Source: Microbacterium wangchenii (GTDB lineage: Bacteria > Actinomycetota > Actinomycetes > Actinomycetales > Microbacteriaceae). From it: a stretch of 64,000 nt of DNA. Numbering within the stretch: position 1 is the stretch's first letter; each line of letters begins with the position of its first letter. Positions 52,079 through 60,900 of this stretch are shown here, one piece after another. A program made the translations under genes and the position numbers. The stretch lies in contig NZ_CP038266.1 in the NCBI RefSeq assembly GCF_004564355.1, positions 248,001 through 312,000 of the forward strand, in the 5' to 3' direction. The notes beneath the pieces are model-generated. The model ran no database searches. It was given only the letters and a program-made list of their open reading frames with translations, and was not told where the DNA came from.

Positions 52079-53008
52079 CTAGAGGGTAACGTCAGGACCG
52101 TTGGGGCGGGCCGTGCCGGGCGCGTCTCGATCGCGGTCGAGGTCGAGGATCAGTCGCTTGAGCTGCGCCCGTTCTACCCGAATTCGATCGCGCTGCACGG
52201 TCGCGGCCGTGGAGTCGGGTCGGATCGGCAGTTCGGGGAGCACTCGCTTCTGGGCCACGGCGTACAGCTGCTCGACCAGGGCGACATCGTCTCGACTGAT
52301 CGACTGGCGGGCAGACCTCACGTACTCCCCAATGCGCCGCAGCTCGCTGAGCCAGGCGATTCCTTGCATGCCGGACAACGGTGCATGGCGGGCGTCCCGC
52401 GCCGCCGCCCATGCCTTACCGGAGGGGGGCCCGTCGTACATCGGCGCCCCATCTCCGTCGAGCACCGTCACCCGGTCCAGAGTCGTGGTGGGGATGCCCC
52501 GCAGCGTCTCCATGATCGGATCCCACTGCTCGGCGACGCTCTGAGTGAGAGTGCTGTGTGCACCGAGGGCGCCGCTACGTAGCTGTCGTGTCGAGGCCGT
52601 CAGAGCGCTGGTGCTGTCGCGTTCCACCGCCAGAACGACCCTCGTCGAGAAACCGGCCGCCTTGAACGCTTCCAGAGGCCCATTGGGCGAACCGGCAACC
52701 TGTGGATCGTCAACGATAAGCGGCAGCTTCTCGCGCTGCGCGTGAAGCAGCCCCGTCCGGAAGGTCTCGGCCGCTTCGTTCCGGCCGGCACCACCGAGAA
52801 GCGCTGCAAGGTCCTCGGTCTGGAGGATCGCCATCGGTTCTGACGAGTCAGCAACGATCTGCGCCACTGCCCGTGCGGGTACCGACCCAGGGCCGCCTAT
52901 CAAGAGCACCGCATCCGGCCCCAGGGAGGGCGAGACACTTTCGAACACGCCCGTGAGTGCAGTAGCGATCCGAGCCTCAGCCGAGTCCGGTGGCAGCGGG
53001 AAGGTCAT
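52079..53008 (-). CDS. Zeta toxin-like protein with degenerate P-loop
   Basis: A 309-aa protein arranged like the zeta toxins of actinobacterial elements: an N-terminal kinase-like fold, then a long helical C-terminus (DRIRVERAQLKRLILDLDRD). The nucleotide loop reads VLLIGGPGSVPARAV (residues 38-46) in place of GGPGAGKT, so the phosphate-binding Lys and the following Ser/Thr are missing. LIVDDPQVAGSPNGPLEAFKAAGFSTRVVLAVERD corresponds to the zeta core. Kinase activity is therefore unlikely. It overlaps the small upstream gene by four bases in a toxin-antitoxin layout. Confidence 0.65.
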   Translation of the reverse strand: MTFPLPPDSAEARIATALTGVFESVSPSLGPDAVLLIGGPGSVPARAVAQIVADSSEPMAILQTEDLAALLGGAGRNEAAETFRTGLLHAQREKLPLIVDDPQVAGSPNGPLEAFKAAGFSTRVVLAVERDSTSALTASTRQLRSGALGAHSTLTQSVAEQWDPIMETLRGIPTTTLDRVTVLDGDGAPMYDGPPSGKAWAAARDARHAPLSGMQGIAWLSELRRIGEYVRSARQSISRDDVALVEQLYAVAQKRVLPELPIRPDSTAATVQRDRIRVERAQLKRLILDLDRDRDAPGTARPNGPDVTL

Positions 53009-53226
53009 TCGAGCACCTCCCGTAGCAACTGCGCCAACTCCCGGCTTCGCGCGTCCACTGCGGCACGGTCATAACCGTTGGTCGCCAGAGTCCGTCGACG
53101 CTCCGCCAGCGCCCGAGACCGGTCGGAAAGAACCATGCGAGCGACGACGAGGTCGGATAGCTGTCGCATCTGCTCAAAGGCGAGAACGTCACCTACACGC
53201 CAGTCCAACTTCGAATTGTCCGCCAC
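53005..53226 (-). CDS. Epsilon-like antitoxin (small partner of the zeta-like gene)
   Basis: A 73-aa, helical, charged protein: DWRVGDVLAFEQMRQLSDLVVARMVLSDRSRALAERRRTLATNGYDRAAVDARSRELAQLLREVLE. Gene order (small helical protein, then a coupled zeta-like protein) matches epsilon/zeta modules. Direct similarity to epsilon cannot be judged by eye. Confidence 0.55.
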   Translation of the reverse strand: MADNSKLDWRVGDVLAFEQMRQLSDLVVARMVLSDRSRALAERRRTLATNGYDRAAVDARSRELAQLLREVLE

Positions 53227-53657
53227 GGATCACCCCGCCGTCAGTCTAGGTGGCAGTCGCTCCGCTGGCAGCGGAGCGGGCGTCCTCCGCTCGAAGGAAT
53301 GCCGATGACAGTTGCGCGACCCCATACCTGATCCGCCCAGGACTGCACAGCCAGATTTTCAACACAAAGACTCGGACAGGCGCGGCGACCGCTACGCAGG
53401 ATCGCGGCGGGCTTCATCAACCTCGAGGACCACGACGACGGCAACCGGCACCGTTTCGCTCGGGGGGCTACACACGGTCGCGATCCGCCCCGCGCCCGTG
53501 CGCGGTGAGGCATCCGTCCGCGGGCAATCGCGTGGAAGGTCTTGGCCGAGCGAATGGCTGCCAGCTTCCAGCGGGGCGTTCCGAGTCCGCACCGACGTCC
53601 GAGCGTTATCGACTTATGGACGTTTTAGTGAAATCTAATAAAACGCCCTAAAGCTAG
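53227..53657. other. Gene-free stretch upstream of the AAA ATPase gene
   Basis: About 430 bases with no credible coding sequence; short frames here have poor codon bias and no start signals. The last 70 bases turn AT-rich and contain CGTTTTA (53621-53627) and TAAAACG (53639-53645), a 7-bp inverted repeat spaced by 11 bases, which is a candidate operator. Confidence 0.5.
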
Positions 53658-53669
53658 TAACCTGGGACG
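53658..53669 (+). promoter_or_regulatory. -10 box of a leaderless promoter
   Basis: TAACCT at 53658-53663, six bases before the GTG of the ATPase gene, directly downstream of the AT-rich inverted repeat. Confidence 0.5.
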
Positions 53670-54887
53670 GTGCAAGCACTGACCAACCCCTATACGCCGA
53701 ACGCTGGCGCCGAGCCACAGGCTGTGGTCGGTCGCGACGATCAGCTGGAATCCTTTGACCTTCTTCTGGCGCGCATCGAGCGCGGCCGCACGGAGCAGTC
53801 AATGATTATCACCGGCCTCCGCGGTGTCGGCAAGACAGTGTTGCTGGGGCAGTTCCGGACCAAGGCGCTCGAGAGGGACTGGGTCGTCGTCGAGCTTGAA
53901 GTGAGTAAGAACGACGAGAGCCACTTCCGCAGTGCTATCGCGACGAAGCTGCGCACCGCTCTATTCGAGCTCTCCCCAAAGGCGCGGTGGACGGACCGTT
54001 TCAAGCATGCGGCGTCAGTACTGCGGTCGTTCACTCTGAGCGTTGATGCCGCGGGAACTCTCTCAGCAGGACTGGATGTCGACGCCGCAGAGGGCTTCGC
54101 CGACCACTCAAATCTTGCGCTTGATGTCACGGACGTGTTCGTCGCGCTGGGTCAGGCCGCTCAAGAGAGGGAACGCGGAGTAGTTCTGCTCCTCGACGAG
54201 GTCCAGTTCCTCAGCAAGCAGCAGCTCGAAGCCACGATTGAGGCGCTTCATAAGATGGTGCAGCGAAAGCTCCCGGTGACGCTGGTCGGCGCAGGGCTCC
54301 CGCAGATTGCGGAACTTGCCGGCGACGCGAAGTCGTATGCGGAGCGCCTATTCAAGTTCCCCTCCATCGGCAACCTCGATGACCCGGACGCGAAGGCGGC
54401 GCTGACTAAGCCCGCAGCGGATGAAAACGTCACGTATGACGATGACGCACTCGTGGAGGCCTTGCAGGTGACGGGCGGCTACCCGTACTTCCTTCAAGAA
54501 CTCGGCTACGCGGTCTGGACTGTCGCGGACGGACCCATCATCACCCGCGATGACATCGTGACAGCCGTTCCTGGATACGAGGCCAAGCTCGACGAGTCCT
54601 TCTTCCGTGTTCGGCTCGACAGGGCGACCGAGACGCAGCGCGCCTACCTGCGAGCCATGGCAGGGCTCGGTTCCGCACCACAGAAGGCCTCGGACGTGGC
54701 AGATGTGATGGGGCGCACCTCTCAAAACCTCGGCCCTACGCGCGCGGAGCTCATCAACATGGGACTGCTGTATACCCCCGAGCATGGCTATGCCGCGTTC
54801 ACGGTCCCGCACTTCGACAAATTCCTCATTCGCGCCATTCCCACCCTGGAAGTCCCGCCGCTCAAGCCGCGCAAGCGCAGGAACTGA
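53670..54887 (+). CDS. AAA/STAND-type ATP-binding protein (Orc1/Cdc6-like)
   Basis: A 405-aa ATPase. Walker A is ITGLRGVGKTVLLGQF (Lys55), Walker B VVLLLDEVQFLSKQQLEATIEALHKM (about 170-195), and sensor-1 LVGAGLPQIAEL. A C-terminal winged-helix-like segment (TQRAYLRAMAGLGSAPQKASDVADVMGRTSQNLGPTRAELINMGLLY) resembles those of archaeal-type ATPases. Third-position GC is lower than in the chromosome part. It is a single gene with its own promoter and operator-like repeat. Replication initiation, regulation or defence are all conceivable; I cannot choose. Confidence 0.75.
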   Translation: MQALTNPYTPNAGAEPQAVVGRDDQLESFDLLLARIERGRTEQSMIITGLRGVGKTVLLGQFRTKALERDWVVVELEVSKNDESHFRSAIATKLRTALFELSPKARWTDRFKHAASVLRSFTLSVDAAGTLSAGLDVDAAEGFADHSNLALDVTDVFVALGQAAQERERGVVLLLDEVQFLSKQQLEATIEALHKMVQRKLPVTLVGAGLPQIAELAGDAKSYAERLFKFPSIGNLDDPDAKAALTKPAADENVTYDDDALVEALQVTGGYPYFLQELGYAVWTVADGPIITRDDIVTAVPGYEAKLDESFFRVRLDRATETQRAYLRAMAGLGSAPQKASDVADVMGRTSQNLGPTRAELINMGLLYTPEHGYAAFTVPHFDKFLIRAIPTLEVPPLKPRKRRN

Positions 54888-54948
54888 GCGACGACTCCCG
54901 CCCGCTGCCGGATCCTTGGGTTCTTGCGGTGGTCGCAACACTTACTGA

Positions 54949-56061
54949 ATGGAGAGTGTTGTGGCGGAGTTGGCGTTGAGGTTCCGGCTGGAGGCAGTGC
55001 AGCAGGCGTGGGACGGTTTCCAGGCCGGGCTGTTCGCGAGTGAAGTCGGCGACCGGATCGGGGTGAACCGCACGACGGCGAAACGGATGCTCGTCGCTGC
55101 CGGCGGCGTCCGGCCGCGACGCGGACGGGGCCTGCAGGGCCGGTATCTGTCGTTCGTCGAGCGGGAAGAGATCGCGGTCGGCGTCGCGCGGGGCGAGTCG
55201 GTGCGGTCGATCGCGAGGCGGATTGGACGCGCGCCGTCGACGGTGTCTCGGGAACTGTCCCGGAACGCCGTGCGTGGCCGGTATCGGGCGTCGATGGCGC
55301 AGATGACGGCGATGGGGCGGGCGGTGAGGCCTAAGCCGGCGAAGCTGGCGACCAACCTGCGACTGCGTGTCAGAGTGGAGCAGGACCTGGCTAAGCGTCG
55401 ATCGCCGGAGCAGATCGCCGGCCGGCTGAGGCGAGAGTTCCCCGATGATCCGGAGATGCAGGTGAGCGCGGAGACGATCTACCAGTCGCTCTACGTGCAG
55501 TCCCGAGGCGCGTTGAAGCAGGAACTGACCCGGTATCTGCGGACCGGGAGAGGGTTGCGTCATCCCAGTCGGAAGGTCGGGCAGCGCAAGAACCGGATCC
55601 CGAACATGGTCAACATCTCGGAGCGTCCGCCGACGGCGAGTGATCGTGCCGTCCCGGGAAGTTGGGAAGGCGATCTGATCATTGGCGCGGGGAACTTGTC
55701 TGCGATTGGCACGCTTGTGGAACGGCATTCGAACTTCACGATGCTCGTTCACCTCCCCGACGGCTACAAGCCCGACCAGGTCGCTCCCGCGCTGACCCGG
55801 AAGATCCAGCAGCTCCCGGTGCAGCTGCGCGGCGCACTGACCTGGGATCAAGGACCGGAGATGCGCGACTGGGAGAAGGTTCGCGTCGATACCGGCATCG
55901 AGAAGATGCGCGGTGGAGCCCCCCTACACGTGCGTGGTCGACGACCCATGACGAAGCGCCGGCAGGGAGCGACGGTCGCCGATAGGAACCACAACCCGGC
56001 GCGCGAACGGCATAACGAAACAGCGATGCACGCAGGCACTTTCAGTGAGCGGGGCCTGTAG
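54949..56061 (+). pseudogene. IS30-family transposase, 3'-truncated
   Basis: Residues 1-318 are typical IS30 transposase: the HTH SIARRIGRAPSTVSRELSRN, RSPEQIAGRLRREFPDD, and two catalytic aspartates (EGDLIIG Asp242, LTWDQGPEM Asp300). The expected third region (the N-E-N-T-N-G block with the catalytic Glu) is missing. From about 55903 the frame runs into unrelated sequence next to the relaxase gene. CCTTGGGTTCTTGCGGTGGT at 54912-54931 is the probable left end; no right end is visible. It cannot be catalytically active. Confidence 0.85.
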
Positions 56062-56094
56062 CCGGAGTTCGGTGGGTTGCGTAGGGTGCCCGCC
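55903..56094 (+). other. Candidate oriT region upstream of the relaxase
   Basis: Between the truncated IS30 and the relaxase start lie short perfect inverted repeats: GGTCGACGACC (55936-55946) and GCGACGGTCGC (55969-55979), followed by a relatively AT-rich stretch (CGGCATAACGAAACAGCGATG). MobF relaxases usually nick just upstream of their own gene. No nic site can be assigned by eye. Confidence 0.35.
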
Positions 56095-59058
56095 ATGCGC
56101 GGCGGACTCGAGCGATGGAAGCGTGGGGTGGGCTCTCACGGGGTTCGACAGGCGATGGCATACGCCTTCGAGGGAACCTGCGACTCGCACCTGAGCGGTG
56201 GGGCGTCCGCGGCGTCTGACTACGCCGAAACGGATGGCCGGACGGTGACACGTTTCGCCCTCGATGAGGATGGACTCGTCGAAGACGAACTCACCTCAGA
56301 TGCTCTGTCAGCGTGGGTCGATGGGCGCGACCCTGCGACCGGCGAACAGCGCGGGCGGGTGCTCGCCACCCCGGACGCGGACCTGGTGCTCGACGGCACG
56401 ATCAATGCTCCGAAGTCCTTCAGCATCGCCGCGCTCCTGCATCCTGAGCTCGCCGCCGAATATGAGCGACTGCAGGATCGTCTCCGCGATCGTGTCATCC
56501 GCGCCTGGCACGCCGAGCTCAACGCTCGACGAGGCGCTGGCGGCCGCATCCGAGAACGCTTGGCGCGGATCGAGGTCGTCGAGCTGCAGCATCGGCGCTC
56601 CCGAGCGCTGGACCCTCACGTCCACCGCCATCTCTGGCTGAGCGTGAAGGTGCGGGGTCGAGACGGGAGATGGTCAAACGTCGACTCGCGTGTTGCGATG
56701 CGGTTCCATACCGTCGTAAACGCGGAGGGCGAGATAGCCGCCCGCACCGATCCTACGTGGGTGGCCGCTCTGGCCCGGCACGGGTACACCCTCGGCGCGG
56801 ACGGCGAAATCCTCGAGCTCAAGCACCTGGTAAAGCCGATGTCTCGTCGCTCGAATCAGATCGAAGCGAACCGGGCGATGCTTCTCGCTGAATGGCGTGC
56901 CGAACACGCCCGGGCCGAGCCCTCCCTCGACGTCCGCCGGTCCATCGACCGACGGGCGTGGGCGCTCGGCAGACCCAACAAGCCGCGCCACTTGGAAGAG
57001 GACGACTGGGAGCGCCTGACGCGTGAAGAGATCGCGGAGATCGATCCGCGCGCCCTGTCACCCCACGGCCCCGTGCTCGTGCCCGCGACGCGGGTCGAGG
57101 AAGCGAATGTCGAGCTACTCGCGCTACGAGCAGTAGCGGAGGCGGATGCACGATCGCCCGCCAACGGCGGACGGATCAGCGTCTTCGACCTTCGCGCCGG
57201 CGCGCTGCGCGCGGTGGCAGCATCGGGGGTCGTGGGTGATCGTGATGCCTTGCAATCGCTGATCGACGAGGTGGAGGCGGCGGCGCACCTGCACACGGAA
57301 GATCTGCTTCCCGAAGCAGGGGATCGTCCGGCACACGTGAAAGCGCTGATGGCGCAATCCACGGCCCATCTCAAGAGAGAGGTGGCGGAGCGACTGGAAG
57401 CCCTGGGGGCCGCCGGTGAGCGCCCGTCGACGTCGGTGATGGCGTTGGTCGCGAAGCGCGCACTCGGTCCTGGACCGCAGCTTGGGAACCGGCAGCTGGA
57501 TGCTGCGACCGTGATCGCGGGTACCGACCGGCTCGTGAGTGTCACTGGGCCGGCCGGGTCGGGGAAGACGTCCATGCTGCGGGTGGCGCAGTTCGCTCTC
57601 GCGGCGCAGAAGCGACGGATGCTCGTTGTTGCGCCGACGAAGAAGGCGGCAAGCGTGGCGTCCCGCGAGACGGGTGCCGCGGCATCGAGCCTGCATGCGC
57701 TGCTCTTTGATCATGGGTGGCGGTGGCGAACCGACGAGGCTGGGCGGCAGGTATGGACCCGTCTCGCCGCGGGCGACGCGGATCCCGAGACCGGCTCCAT
57801 CTACAATGGTCCACGGCTTCACCCGATGCGCCCCGGCGACCGGGTTGTATTGGATGAGGCGGGGATGGCCGACCTCGAGTGCGCGAACGCGCTTCTCGCG
57901 CTCGCAGCCGAGACGGGAGCCGGTATCGCCATGGTCGGCGACCACCTTCAGGCCGCGCCCGTCGGTCACGCCGGCGCGATGGCCGCGCTCACTCGACGCG
58001 CCACGAGCGTCGTCGAGCTCGACAGCGTGCACCGATTCCGCGATCCGGAGTATGGACAGCTCACCCTCCGCCTTCGCAACGCCTCAACCAAGGAGGACGC
58101 CTTCGCCGTTGCACGAGACCTCGCCGACGGCGGACACCTGCGTCGCGCCGATGACAAGGATGCGGCTAGAGCGGTCATGCTCGACGGATACCTCGCTCGT
58201 ACCGCGCACGGCCAACGTGTCGCTCTCGTAACGGGAACGAACGAAGAGGCCGACGCTCTCAACGAAAGCATTCAGCAGCGACGCATCGCGAACGGGGAGC
58301 TAAATCCCGCCCGGTGTGTCCTGGGGGCGGAGGGCCAACGCATCCTCGTCGGTGACATCGTGCAGACTCGGCGCAACGACCGCGCGGCCGGGGTCGAGAA
58401 CCGCGCCCTCTGGAAGGTCGCAGACGCCACCCGCAAGAGCGTTCAGCTTGTGTCGCTGTCGGACCCGCGGGATTCGCGAACCATCACACACGACTACGCC
58501 GGAGATCACCTACAACTCGCGTACGCTTCCACGGTTCACGGCATCCAAGGCGAGACCACGGACGCGGCCATCGTCGGCCCCGACGTCGACGCGGCGGGGC
58601 TCTACGTCGGCATGACTCGCGGGCGACTGCACAACGAGGCAGTGGTGATCGCATCTACCCAGACCGCGGCCCGCGCCCGTCTTGCTGAGGCGATGCGGCG
58701 CGGGTTGCCAGAAGTGGCCGTGGCCGATTCTGTCCGCGCGGCGCGCGACGATCTGAAACGAGCTGCTCAAGACCCCTCCGCCGAAGAGCCTCTGACGCAG
58801 GGCGAACAGGAGCGAGAAGTTCGGGTTGAGCGTCTCCTCCTTCGACTCCAGGCTGAGGCGGCCACACAGCATGCTCGCGGGCACGCTTCGGGTGACGATG
58901 CGCGGGTCCATTCGCGAGTCCTAGACCGAATCCGCAGTGCGCTCGAAAACCGACCACCTCGTCGCTCCCTCGGAAGCACGCGTAGCGACGCGTCGAAGGT
59001 GGGTGTGGGCACAAACGGTGGAGCGCCGGAACAGACGTCTCGCAGGCCCGTCTTGTAA
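56095..59058 (+). CDS. MobF-family conjugative relaxase with helicase domain (TraA/TrwC type)
   Basis: A 987-aa bifunctional transfer protein. The N-terminal TrwC relaxase domain shows GTINAPKSFSIAALLHPELAAEYERL and the metal-binding His triad LDPHVHRHLWLSVKV (about residues 172-178). From about residue 450 a RecD2-like helicase begins with VTGPAGSGKTSMLRVAQ (Walker A), VVLDEAGMADLECANALL, IAMVGDHLQAAPVGHAGAM and YASTVHGIQGETTDAAIV. It should nick the element and unwind the transferred strand. ATG at 56095 is preferred over a start 18 bases upstream. The catalytic Tyr region lies within the first 50 residues but cannot be pinpointed. Confidence 0.9.
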   Translation: MRGGLERWKRGVGSHGVRQAMAYAFEGTCDSHLSGGASAASDYAETDGRTVTRFALDEDGLVEDELTSDALSAWVDGRDPATGEQRGRVLATPDADLVLDGTINAPKSFSIAALLHPELAAEYERLQDRLRDRVIRAWHAELNARRGAGGRIRERLARIEVVELQHRRSRALDPHVHRHLWLSVKVRGRDGRWSNVDSRVAMRFHTVVNAEGEIAARTDPTWVAALARHGYTLGADGEILELKHLVKPMSRRSNQIEANRAMLLAEWRAEHARAEPSLDVRRSIDRRAWALGRPNKPRHLEEDDWERLTREEIAEIDPRALSPHGPVLVPATRVEEANVELLALRAVAEADARSPANGGRISVFDLRAGALRAVAASGVVGDRDALQSLIDEVEAAAHLHTEDLLPEAGDRPAHVKALMAQSTAHLKREVAERLEALGAAGERPSTSVMALVAKRALGPGPQLGNRQLDAATVIAGTDRLVSVTGPAGSGKTSMLRVAQFALAAQKRRMLVVAPTKKAASVASRETGAAASSLHALLFDHGWRWRTDEAGRQVWTRLAAGDADPETGSIYNGPRLHPMRPGDRVVLDEAGMADLECANALLALAAETGAGIAMVGDHLQAAPVGHAGAMAALTRRATSVVELDSVHRFRDPEYGQLTLRLRNASTKEDAFAVARDLADGGHLRRADDKDAARAVMLDGYLARTAHGQRVALVTGTNEEADALNESIQQRRIANGELNPARCVLGAEGQRILVGDIVQTRRNDRAAGVENRALWKVADATRKSVQLVSLSDPRDSRTITHDYAGDHLQLAYASTVHGIQGETTDAAIVGPDVDAAGLYVGMTRGRLHNEAVVIASTQTAARARLAEAMRRGLPEVAVADSVRAARDDLKRAAQDPSAEEPLTQGEQEREVRVERLLLRLQAEAATQHARGHASGDDARVHSRVLDRIRSALENRPPRRSLGSTRSDASKVGVGTNGGAPEQTSRRPVL

Positions 59059-59063
59059 CCCAA

Positions 59064-59996
59064 TCAACCGGGTCTGGGATGACCGGGGGGACCGTACGCC
59101 TTCCGGTTCCCTTTCTGATCCGACCGAAGCTGATATGCACCAAGCGCCCGCTTGAGCAGCAGCAGAGCCAACAGAACCCCTGAAGCGACGGTGTTCACCT
59201 TGCTGCTCATCTCGACCCGCACCGTCCCATCGCCCTCGTGGTCCCTCGGACCCATATGCAGCGTGGATGTAGCTCGCAGCAGCGACGGGTGTGCTAGTCC
59301 ACTCATCTGGCGCCAGAGAATCTCGCCGTAGGCGCCAGGAGTATCGGTGGCGGAGGTCGCCTGGGCAACGATTTCGCCGTAACCGATGAACGACCGATCC
59401 TGCGTAGGGTCTGCGATGCCAACGCGTCGAGCACAGTCAGCGATCTGGTCCGCTTGGCGTCGCCGCCACTTCTTATATGTCCGTTCCTCATGCCCGATTA
59501 CTGAGCCGCTGATTTCCAGTTCAACCCGTTGATCGAATGCGAGCTTCAACGAGAACTTGCGGAAGGACGCTTCGTCGTGCAGCTCGCGCGCAGCGTTCCT
59601 CAGGTGCCGAATCACGCGCTCGCGCGGATCGTTCGGAGCGAGCAACCACAGCGCGCTGGCGGCACCTTCCAGCGCCGCACGAGCAAGCGGATACGTGGCG
59701 ACGAGCGGCAGCGGACCTTCAGCGTCCTCGCGCATCATGCCTTCCAACACCCGCAGGTTGTCGGCCGCATGAGTCACGGCGAAGCGGACCGTCGTGCTGA
59801 GATGTCGCCATGCCGTGAAATCGTCGTCTAGCGCGAGTTCGGAATCCGAAAGCGGTTCGGAATTCTCAAGCCGTTGCCACCAGCGCATCAGGCCGCCGAG
59901 TTGCTTGAGCCGATGGCGAACCATCAGCAACAGCTCCAGTTCATGCGGGTCGATCGGCGCCCTAGTGAATCCGTAGTCCCTGCTCTCTTCTGCCAC
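59064..59996 (-). CDS. Hypothetical helical protein (cargo)
   Basis: About 310 residues, largely helical. It has a central ATYPLARAALEGAASALWLLAPNDPRERVIRHLRNAARELHDEASF segment and a C-terminal WRQMSGLAHPSLLRAT...VASGVLLALLLLKRAL. The pattern 'ARAALEGAA...L' with a later 'SGLAHP' recalls DUF5677/AbiV-like and HEPN-type helical families, but this is only a resemblance. The GTG at 59996 is chosen because the upstream extension to 60074 looks non-coding. It converges with the relaxase gene and has lower GC bias. Confidence 0.55.
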   Translation of the reverse strand: MAEESRDYGFTRAPIDPHELELLLMVRHRLKQLGGLMRWWQRLENSEPLSDSELALDDDFTAWRHLSTTVRFAVTHAADNLRVLEGMMREDAEGPLPLVATYPLARAALEGAASALWLLAPNDPRERVIRHLRNAARELHDEASFRKFSLKLAFDQRVELEISGSVIGHEERTYKKWRRRQADQIADCARRVGIADPTQDRSFIGYGEIVAQATSATDTPGAYGEILWRQMSGLAHPSLLRATSTLHMGPRDHEGDGTVRVEMSSKVNTVASGVLLALLLLKRALGAYQLRSDQKGNRKAYGPPGHPRPG

Positions 59997-60280
59997 GGTC
60001 TCGACGATATGGGCACAACCGTCGGCTGTCCTGTATGAGCTTGCGCACCTTCCGTTCCGGGTCGCGGCCCGCATATCAGGCTCGATATCCCGCTCTGCAA
60101 TAACGCCTTGTTCGGTACGGACTATGCAGCAGGGATCTTGTTGGAGAGAGCGTCGTGCCTGGTGCGCCAGGGTAGCTCGCTGTGGCCGCTCCGTGCCGGC
60201 CTTTCGATGCTTCTATGTTTGTCAAGGTCCCTCGGATGTGGGAACCGGAGTGGGCGCGATGGGCGCTGCCGAGTCGCTGT

Positions 60281-60293
60281 TAGATTCACTGGC
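60281..60293 (+). promoter_or_regulatory. -10 box of a leaderless promoter
   Basis: TAGATT at 60281-60286, seven bases before the ATG of the lipoprotein gene. Confidence 0.5.
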
Positions 60294-60710
60294 ATGCGAA
60301 CGCCCAAGGTTGCTGTCGCCGCCGGGATTCTCACAAGTGCGCTGGCTCTCAGCGCATGCGTTCCCCCGGGCGTCGCCTGCCCGGCCATCGGGTTCGTCCT
60401 CTCAGATCCGGTTGTCATCGAGATAGATCCGGACCTGGTCGGCGGCGGATCGGTGGCGGCGTGTCTGGGCGACGATTGCGAGCCCGCTCTCGTCGCATCC
60501 GTGGACCCCGGGAAATGGGAGGTTCCGCAGGAACCGCCGTATGCGCCGCAAGACACTATCGGGCTTGATCTTGGGGCTGGCATCCGGGTTGCGATCGTCG
60601 ACGCCGCCGGTGCGACCATCCGCGACGAATGGTTCGAGATTCCATTCACCAGCAGCTCCGATGGCGTCTGCCCGGGGCCGGTCGAAGTTCAGCCGGTCGT
60701 GGTGACCTGA
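60294..60710 (+). CDS. Small putative lipoprotein
   Basis: A 138-aa protein with signal MRTPKVAVAAGILTSALALSAC; the lipobox is LSAC with Cys22. The mature domain is beta-rich with additional cysteines (GVACPA, AACLGDDCEPA, DGVCPG), and contains DPVVIEIDPDLVGGG and IRVAIVDAAGATIRDEWFEIPF. Similar four-cysteine lipoproteins occur in Microbacteriaceae without known role. Start follows a TAGATT box with no leader. Confidence 0.65.
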   Translation: MRTPKVAVAAGILTSALALSACVPPGVACPAIGFVLSDPVVIEIDPDLVGGGSVAACLGDDCEPALVASVDPGKWEVPQEPPYAPQDTIGLDLGAGIRVAIVDAAGATIRDEWFEIPFTSSSDGVCPGPVEVQPVVVT

Positions 60711-60900
60711 CTCGTCTCCTCCGAAGCGTCTTGCGTCCCAGTGACGAAGGCGTAAGTGCCCCCTCCGACGGCGAGAGTGTAGCGGGGAGGAATGACTCCG
60801 TTCCCGTCGTTCGCTCTTTGCAGACTCCGCTCTCCGCTGCGCTCCGAGCTCCGCTTAGCAACCGCTCACTCGGGCACTACGTCGTCCCCTCCCCGCTTGG

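Noticed and set aside
53312..53638. Short plus-strand frames in the gene-free stretch before the AAA ATPase
   Set aside because: Poor codon bias, no ribosome binding site or -10 box, and overlap with the AT-rich promoter region.
55903..56061. The last 50 codons of the IS30 frame as a genuine protein end
   Set aside because: The sequence after about 55903 no longer follows IS30, lacks the catalytic Glu block, and lies in the relaxase upstream region.
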